NCBI GenBank assembly: GCA_024195585.1
Contig: SWBL01000005.1
Span: 329,680 to 393,679 of the forward strand
Direction of reading: 5' to 3'
Origin: Aureobasidium sp. EXF-3400
Lineage: Eukaryota > Ascomycota > Dothideomycetes > Dothideales > Saccotheciaceae
Length of the DNA: 64,000 nt
Shown: one piece after another, positions 57,351 through 64,000 of the stretch
Layout: every line of letters begins with the position of its first letter
How positions within the stretch are numbered: position 1 is the first letter of the stretch
Position numbers and translations under genes: made by a program
The notes under the pieces: generated by a model
What the model saw: only the letters and a program-made list of their open reading frames with translations
What the model was told of the DNA's origin: nothing
Databases searched by the model: none

Positions 57351-60026
57351 ATTTGCTGACTCTGAGATGATACAAATGAGTGACTGGTCAAGCAATATGG
57401 TCAATTGCGATCTGTGGGTGCAAGAAGGTCGCGCAGAAAAGAGACTCGGAATGGACTGACTTTTCTTTTGACAATTGACAGATCCCCTTTATCCACTCTT
57501 GTTGAGCATCGAGAACGTGGCCCACAATAAAGCATTGGTGAAAATATGTTCGGTAGGAGCGCCGATTGGTACAAGCTCGAAGTCAGGGTCCAACCGTCCC
57601 TGATCAACGGTGTTCGAACCACAACTTAGCCCTCGAAAATCCACTTCATCCCGTGTTTCTGCATCGCATATTTTCTCACATTTGTTTGGGCTTTGCACGG
57701 GCTGTCTCCTCCTTATTTTCCAAGGGTTGGTATCAATGCCAAAACCGTCGTGGCGGAGCTGTGACTGACCTGCTTTTCCCTTCTCCCGCCTGATTTTAGG
57801 GGTTGTGTCCTGCCGGAGTCCGCATTCTTTTTTTTCTTGATCGGATTTTGTTTTCTAGATCAACGTCTCCAGTATCACTCTCTCAAATACAACGTCCGGC
57901 AGTATGCAACCACAATCGGGAATCTCTAGTGGTTAGCTGAGATCGGCGTGGCTGTCAACGTCGCTTCGCCAAGCGAAGAAATTCCACCGGTATTCGCCGC
58001 AACGTATGTGTAGATTTTCGCTCTTGCAAACCTACACCAAAGATGACTCTTAGTGTGAGATCCTGCTTGCTGTTAGTTCTTGATGTTCCAAAAAATCCTG
58101 GCTGCCAGGCAAGGAGATGTGTTCTCTTGAAGCGAAACGGATACGATTTTGCACTTTGGTTGTCCGGTCGTGTGAAAGCACAAGCAAATGTCGTACAAGA
58201 TCAGCATTCCACTTTTTATGTTGCAATTATCCGGACCAGATCGACCATCGTTGAGCAGATAGCGTGCATCATTTCTGACATGCGTTGACTGCAAGTGTGC
58301 AAATTTGTGGCAGAAGCATTGTCGTATATTCCTCGAATCTGGTGTTCGCTGGAAGGGCAAATTTGAGTCATCGATGTGTCGCCAAAGATCGTCTGTATAA
58401 TGAGGACAGTCTCTCCGCTCTGAAATGCTTGCCCACAAGCTATGGTCGATCTGTGTATCTCTTCACTTACTTGCACCTCAGCCTGCCGTTCCTTACAATG
58501 ACAACTGCCTAGAGGTAACATGTCAATCCAACAGCTAAAGCCGAAGCTAATTGCCAGTCGGTCACATACATCCAACATATGCAACATGATCGAGAATGGG
58601 TCTAGTGCGGGTGTTTTAGGCTCGTGCCAGATGAAGCAGCCTACAGAGGCAAGACCAAAGCGGTGATCTGCCGAGTAGACAAGCAAGAGGAGTTTCAAGT
58701 ATGGAAATATAGCTGATGATGCTGGGATGGGATTGCTTTTGCACAGCTAGCTGTACAATCGAGAACACTGTCGTATTAGTGTCTACATTGTGTCCAGGGA
58801 GAGTAAGTTCTTCAAGGGCACTTTTGGATGATTCTCTGGTCTGGATATCACTCTGCAATTCCCATGGTCATATTGTTACCGTGCCGCCATTGTTAGAGCG
58901 TGACTATGAACTCATCAGTTCAGTCTTCAAAGGAAGCTAAGTCACGATGTCAGTGTCTTCTGATCATGCATACATGTTTTCACAAGCCTAGGTCTAGACA
59001 TCTTTCTTCCTCTGACTAGGCAAGTCACGCCTAGCGAGTCGTGTTGATGGAAGGTCGAATGACCGAGCTGCAAGCATCAACAGCCTTGAGGACGGTCCTG
59101 AAGAGCGACCAGACCATTTTGCTTGGATCTTCTGCGCTAGTAAACGAGAAGCGATTGCCGAGCTTGTATTGCATGCCATGGCCCATGGGGGAAGTGATAA
59201 GAATTGAAACGGTGGACTGGTGAATTGTTGTTAAGCTTCTTTGTGCCCACATCATGACATCACTCAAATCAAGCTGGGCGGTCTCCTGAAACAACACACT
59301 CCGCCTTTCTCGTCCGATCGCATGTGTGCATATATTTTCGTGTCATACTCATCCGCGTCCGAGGGCCTTGTATGATATGACCAAGCGGATGCAATGGAAA
59401 CACAGATCGCTGAAAAGCAATGCAAACGAAGATATCTATATCATGGCCGGGAAAACTCAAAAACTGTGCCATTTCTAATTTCCGGACGATGTCACCGCTT
59501 AGCTGCGCCAAGCATACCGCCAAGCATATACATACCAAGCTGAAAGAAGAGTGCTTGTTTTCCACAAGCTGTTTTGACAAGCAAATGTCGAGACCAGTCA
59601 ACGAGATTCCTCTATCTACATAGTCTGATCTCACAGTTCCGCGTAGTCCTCCAACTCACTTTCTCACATAGGCAGTCATGAATTGATACCTGCCGTTCGT
59701 GGGTGGTTGGGCCTCGGGGAGCCCAGATTGACACAGCCACAAGCCTTGGCCGATCGTGCATTTGCCAGCGAATTATGGTTCCCTGCAGGGGACTACTGCT
59801 GGTTGAAAGTAAGCACTTGGAAACAAGGAAAGCGCGTTGAAGACGTGCGAGGCGCTCTCCCTGAGCTAAAGCAACGACCTGCTCCATGATCTGATAATCA
59901 TCGACCGCTTCCCTCCATCGATTCTCGTTTTGCACCGCCTACGAATTCACTTATATCCTGACGCACTGCGAGGTGTGAAAATCAGCGAAGACCAGCGCCA
60001 GCAAGTAACACGATTCACAACGCATC
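57351..60026. other. 2.7-kb divergent intergenic region
   Basis: Shared upstream region of the desaturase (-) and the exchanger (+). Many short frames occur on both strands (57566-59935), none with a domain or splice signals. A D-arm-like TCTC...GAGA with a box-A-like TAGTGGTTAG occurs near 57927-57946, but no complete tRNA folds. An 6-bp hairpin CTTCGC-CAA-GCGAAG lies at about 57963-57977. Confidence 0.5.
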
Positions 60027-61521
60027 ATGACAACTAGACCTAAGCCCCGTCGGGGAAGCCGTCAATCGACAAGTCCATACACACACGAACCGAAACCTCA
60101 GCAAGAACGCGAAGATGGAAACCTACCTCAATACAACTCCAATGGCCATGCTGTGACTCGGGGCATCCAACCAAACGGTGAAAGTGGCAGACGTGGCTTC
60201 CATCCTGTCCATTTCTTGAGAGTGTGTTGGGCCAGTTCATGTACTGCTTCCAAGTATGTAAACGTCCTATGGCCCTTCGTTCCTGCCGCTATTGCCTTGG
60301 TATGTGCCCCATTTCCACTATCTTGTTGGTTTAAGCTTATTGACACTATTGTGCCAGCACTTCGCCAGACCTGAAGAGCGTCTTTGGATCTTCATCCTGT
60401 CTTACATTGCCATGGTCCCCTCCGCAAACTTGATAGGCTTTGCGGGGCAAGAACTGGCCAGGAAGCTTCCAACTGTTCTCGGCGTTGTTCTCGAGACCAC
60501 ATTGGGATCCCTGGTCGAGATGATCCTCTTCATTGTGCTTCTGGTAAACCAAGGACGTACTGGTGTTCCTGTCGTTCAAGCCGCCATTCTTGGCAGTATT
60601 CTAGCAAACTTGCTGCTCTGCATGGGACTCTGCTTCTTCTTCGGAGGTTTGCGCCGCCATGAACAGAGCTTCCACGATGTCGTCAGTGATACTGGAAGTA
60701 ATCTGATGCTGGTTGCTGGCATGGCCCTCGTGATTCCGGTCACTTACGCCAACGCTCTTAGAGGCCGCGAGAACCTCCCCACTGAACAGCTCGAGATGGA
60801 GGTTGTCAAGATCTCTCGTGCTACTGCTATCGTGCTTGTTCTGGCATTTGCGGTCTATACCTTCTTCCAGATGAAGTCGCATCATGGGTTCTACGATGAC
60901 ATCCTTGAACAGGACGAACAGAATGACGTGGATCGTCACCGTGATTTGGCTAAACCGAAGTTAACCCTCACCGAGTCGATCATAGCTCTTGCTATCGCCA
61001 TCACGTTCGTCTCAATGATGGCTGTTTTTCTCGTCGAGAACATCGATTACATGCGCATGAACCGTGGTCTATCAGACTCCTTCCTTGGCCTCATCTTGGT
61101 GCCCCTGGTCGAAAAGGCTGCCGAACACATTACCGCGATCGATGAAGCATGGGACAATCAGATGAACTTTGCTCTGTCACATATCCTGGGCGCATCCATT
61201 CAGACCGCGTTACTGAACACTCCTCTTGCGGTGATAGTAGGTTGGGGACTGGTAAGCCATCTTATTGTGAGTTTTGAGTATTTGGTTTGGTTGCTAACAG
61301 TTTTGTAGGGAGTACACATGTCTATGAACTTTGAGATGTTTGATGCAGTTGTACTCATCCTGGCTATCTTGGTGGTTGGCCAATTTTTGCGAGACGGCAA
61401 GTCCAACTATCTCGAAGGAGCACTGTGCTTCTTTGTGTATGTGCTTATCGCCGTTGCTGCTTTTTATTACCCCAATCCAGTCGAAGGTCATGAGAGTGCG
61501 GGCAGTAGCGTGTCTGAATAA
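60027..61521 (+). CDS. CAX-type cation/proton exchanger (Vcx1 relative)
   Basis: Three exons, 60027-60299, 60358-61251 and 61309-61521, give 459 residues and about 11 TM segments after a basic cytosolic N-terminus. Two alpha-repeats are visible: LIGFAGQELARKLPTVLG...LGSLVEM, and LGLILVPLVEKAAEHITAIDEAWDNQM followed by LGASIQTALLNTPLAVI. In canonical CAX proteins both motifs read GNxxE; here they are GSLVE and EKAAE, keeping the glutamates. An acidic loop (DILEQDEQNDVD) separates the halves. CAX exchangers load Ca2+ or other cations into vacuoles against protons. The altered motif positions make ion selectivity uncertain. Splices are GTATGT...CCAG and GTAAGC...TGTAG. Confidence 0.88.
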
Positions 61522-62187
61522 GGCGTTACACCAAGTTCAAAGGACCACATTGAGATCATCCTAACTTGTCAAACGAGATTGAAAGATCTCCCAAGACAGA
61601 ACTCTAGGTTCAAAACAACTGTGCATTTCTATCGCTTACAATGTCACTATGCATTACCATGAGAAAGACGGAATGTGGGACTACGACCCTCGTATTCCCA
61701 TACGAGAGACTTTGACGCGTACAGCTATACGAATGCACAGTATTCTGGAAGAACCAGAGCGGTCTCTACTGAGAGTCATTGTTCCAGACCTCTCCAGCTA
61801 CACATGTAGTATCGAAGGAAGTTGTGTTTCTACACAGTATGTTGTTGTATCCTATCTTTTAGTTTGTTTGTTCTCAGGCGTCGCTACGGGAGATGAGCTT
61901 CTTGCCCAGCCTTGATGTTCATGATAAGCCAGACTGCCCTAACTCAGAACCTCCTTGGCCTTGACGTACGGCATGTGATATACGGCCTTGTCGGCAGGCG
62001 GCTGTCTCGCTGTCGTATTAGGTACGAGCTGACTACATTCCTCGTGTCCCCGAGAAACCGGCATCCTCAGTAAACACATCGGGCCGAAGGATATCGCCTT
62101 TATCTTCCAAACTTCGGCTTCGGAATCCCCATGGGCACCGACGTCTATCTTCCCTTGTTCTATACTTCTTCTCGTAAGGTCCGCAGC
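61522..62187. other. Intergenic with a core repeat motif
   Basis: 3' flank of the exchanger and promoter of the collagen-like gene. ACTGTGCATTTCTATCGCTTACA near 61617-61639 matches the dispersed core. Overlapping frames at 61649-61915 (+) and 61939-62260 (-) have no domain. Confidence 0.55.
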
Positions 62188-64000
62188 ATGGCATACACTC
62201 ATTTGATTTACAGATCCCACCTGAGGGCAGCTCTAGTTTGCCTCGTCTCTCTTTTACCACGTTTCACAAAAGCACAGAATGCTTGCAACATATATAGTCC
62301 TGCCAGCCAAGGTGTTGTTTATCAGCAGGCGGTGTCCGTAAACACTTTCGTTCAGTCAAACACTACGTTCTTTCCACATCCTGAGGCACAAGCAATCACT
62401 GTCACAGACGCTCCAACTTCCTTTGATCTGATCACAACGCTCTCATGGACCAACACTTTCTCCTACACAGCTTCTGCATCTGCTGTCGTCAGCGCCGCGA
62501 TTTCAACGACAACTGATTCGACATTCATCTTGTTCATCACCTCTGACACGGAACTGCATCAAAAACGTCAGAACGGCTTTTATATGGACGCGAATGGCAC
62601 AGTTAGCAACGATTGTTCAAGTGCACCCGTATACTCAATCACGAACGGCACTTTGACAGCAACGATGAACAACGTCGTCTACTATTACTCGACCAATCCA
62701 GGTGTACCATATGCTCCATTCGTTCCTTCTCAGACTCCAGGATCGATTACGACGTCATTCTCGGCCACGAGTAACGGTCAGCTTTCGTGGTTCAACTCGC
62801 AATTCTACAACGGACAGGCACAATTTTGCTCTTTGAACAATGGCACTGTGTACGCAGTGTTTCAACAAGACGCAACGCCAAATGGGTGCATGTTCATCCA
62901 ACTTACCCTGTTTTCGGTCTCTTCGTGTGCCAGCTTGGCAATAAGTTCTGGTCCCAGGTATGCCTCCTTATCATATATCTGTTTACACAAGCTCATCAGT
63001 CTATAGCGGCCCAATCGGTGAGTCTAACATAATAAGTTTACCTTAAGATGCTTGTTTGCTTCTTGGTATCCATTCGGTTTCCATAACTCGCACAACATTT
63101 TGCTTGTATCGGTGGTATTGTTGATACATGTGTGCATCTCGACTGACCACTTCGTATAGGTCCGAGTGTAAGAACCATCCGATCTCACATATTGATGCTC
63201 ATGTTTTGACCTGCAACAGGGAGCAAGCGGACAGCCAGGTGCTACGGTAAGACTTTTCCGAAGGATTTTTGATTTCCAACCTCTTAGGGTGTGCTCGTGC
63301 TGACTCGATCGATGTTCATAGGGCAGTCAAGGACCAACCGGTTAGTCATTATTTCCTCCTCATATCCTAAAACCTGCCGATTACTTGTTCTTTCGACTAT
63401 GGTGTAGAGCAGATTTCACATTGCAAAAAGCCACAACATTGTTTGGAAGCAGATATGTAGCCAAGGAGAGTCGACATTGTAGTGACTCTCTGTGGACACG
63501 GTCTTGTTGTCCAATTGCGTTGTGCAATTTATCAACTGCTCACTTACATGTTTTGTTACATGAGATAGTTCTCGATCGAGTTCATCATAGTACTTTTTAT
63601 TGTGTGCTACAACAATTTTCAAGAACAACGTTTGCTAACTCTCAAACTTGTATAACAGGGCCTCAAGTAGGAAGATCCTCAACATATATTGATAGAGACT
63701 GACTTACAATTCGATCATCAGGGTAGTCAAGGTATTCAGGGCTCACAGGGTGCTACCGGTCAAACAGGAGCAACAGGAGCGACAGGAGCGACAGGAGCAA
63801 CAGGAGCGACAGGAGCAACAGGAGCAACAGGAGCGACAGGAGCAACAGGAGCGACAGGAGCAACAGGAGCAACAGGAGCAACAGGAGCAACAGGAGCAAC
63901 AGGGGCTTCGGGTGCTACAGGAGCAACAGGAGCAACAGGAGCAACAGGAGCAACAGGAGCAACAGGAGCAACAGGAGCAACAGGAGCAACAGGAGCAACA
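62188..64000 (+). CDS. Secreted collagen-like (Gly-X-Y) protein, 3' end outside window
   Basis: Seven exons are visible: 62188-62957, 63007-63017, 63160-63167, 63220-63246, 63322-63340, 63659-63666 and 63722-64000 (continuing). ATG 62188 starts a signal peptide ([20 protein letters not shown]); ATG 62131 is in frame upstream but would bury it. Exon 1 encodes about 255 residues, Ser/Thr/Asn-rich with several N-glycosylation sites and cysteines, of no recognised family. From its end onward every third residue is Gly through all six junctions, leading into a (GGA-GCR-ACA)n array (26 units). Fungal collagen-like surface proteins are known (Metarhizium MCL1). This one probably forms a cell-surface or extracellular trimer, by inference. 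Confidence 0.85.
63411..63566 (+). repeat. Dispersed RIP-like repeat, copy C, inside intron 5
   Basis: It aligns with the 3' three-quarters of the copy at 40222-40434 in the same order: AAAAxGCCACAxACATT, GGAAGCAGATATGTAGCC, CTCTGTGGACA, TTGTGCAATTT and TTACATGTTTTGTTACA. It lies wholly within intron 5 (63341-63658) of the collagen-like gene and explains why that intron, at 318 nt, is far longer than its neighbours. Confidence 0.6.
63767..64000 (+). repeat. 9-bp coding tandem repeat (Gly-Ala-Thr)n
   Basis: Twenty-six 9-bp units read GGA GC(A/G) ACA with very few variants. Unit 16 (63902-63910) is Gly-Ala-Ser and unit 17 uses GGT GCT ACA. The array reaches the end of the window in frame, so its true length is not visible. 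It lies in exon 7 of the collagen-like gene. Confidence 0.95.

Noticed and set aside
57905..58000. tRNA-like D-arm (TCTC...GAGA with TAGTGGTTAG)
   Set aside because: No matching acceptor stem, anticodon arm or GGTTCGA T-loop could be placed downstream, so it is not called a tRNA gene.
58216..58698. 160-codon minus-strand frame in the desaturase-exchanger interval
   Set aside because: No family pattern, TM topology or signal peptide; many rare-residue clusters.

Overview
The window is nuclear DNA of a filamentous ascomycete (Pezizomycotina). The evidence is short introns (about 45-150 nt) with GTAAGT/GTATGT-type donors and CTAAC/CTGAC branch sites, about 50% GC, and gene types such as a Nup98-Nup96 fusion, an SREBP with a DUF2014-like tail, a Pom1-type DYRK, a fungal Pex28-32 peroxin and a DUF7702 protein. 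A Dothideomycete is my best guess from general gene flavour only. I traced about 24 loci, most with base-level exon boundaries checked by reading-frame arithmetic.

Layout. 1-5.2 kb: 3' end of a Rab5 GTPase (+), a small coiled-coil locus with an in-frame stop (-), a DUF7702 membrane protein (-) and a FIT2/Scs3 lipid-droplet enzyme (-). 5.2-8.2 kb: gene-poor. 8.2-21.1 kb: C2H2 finger protein (+), Nudix hydrolase (+), a 1232-residue membrane-anchored coiled-coil protein (-), SnoaL-like protein (-), TMEM205-like protein (-), and Ku80 (+, ten exons). 21.4-27.7 kb: Nup98-Nup96 nucleoporin precursor (-). 28.8-34.8 kb is an accessory stretch: a disrupted MYND-finger gene, a cytochrome P450 with a nonsense codon, decayed repeats and a tiny conserved-looking gene. 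35-44 kb: Pom1/DYRK kinase (-), a YchF/Obg-related GTPase with a 10-nt microexon (+), a Pex28-32 peroxin (+). 44.6-57.4 kb: SREBP transcription factor (-), F-box protein (-), MFS transporter (-), a shifted fragment of the F-box gene (+), HAD hydrolase (+), Delta-12-type desaturase (-). 60-64 kb: CAX-type cation/proton exchanger (+) and a secreted collagen-like protein (+) running off the end.

Functional links are loose, as usual for fungal chromosomes. Lipid and sterol themes recur (FIT2, SREBP, desaturase, Pex), but neighbours are on alternating strands and no biosynthetic cluster is evident. The housekeeping genes are intact; damage is concentrated in the MYND, P450, F-box-fragment and coiled-coil loci.

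Most notable: (i) the collagen-like gene, whose Gly-X-Y periodicity is carried across six splice junctions through five consecutive exons of only 8-27 nt; (ii) a degenerate, RIP-like dispersed repeat about 210 bp long, with copies near 33.7, 40.2 and 63.4 kb and many short remnants sharing a core like TGTGCATTTCTAYAGC; (iii) three genes split by single in-frame stops.
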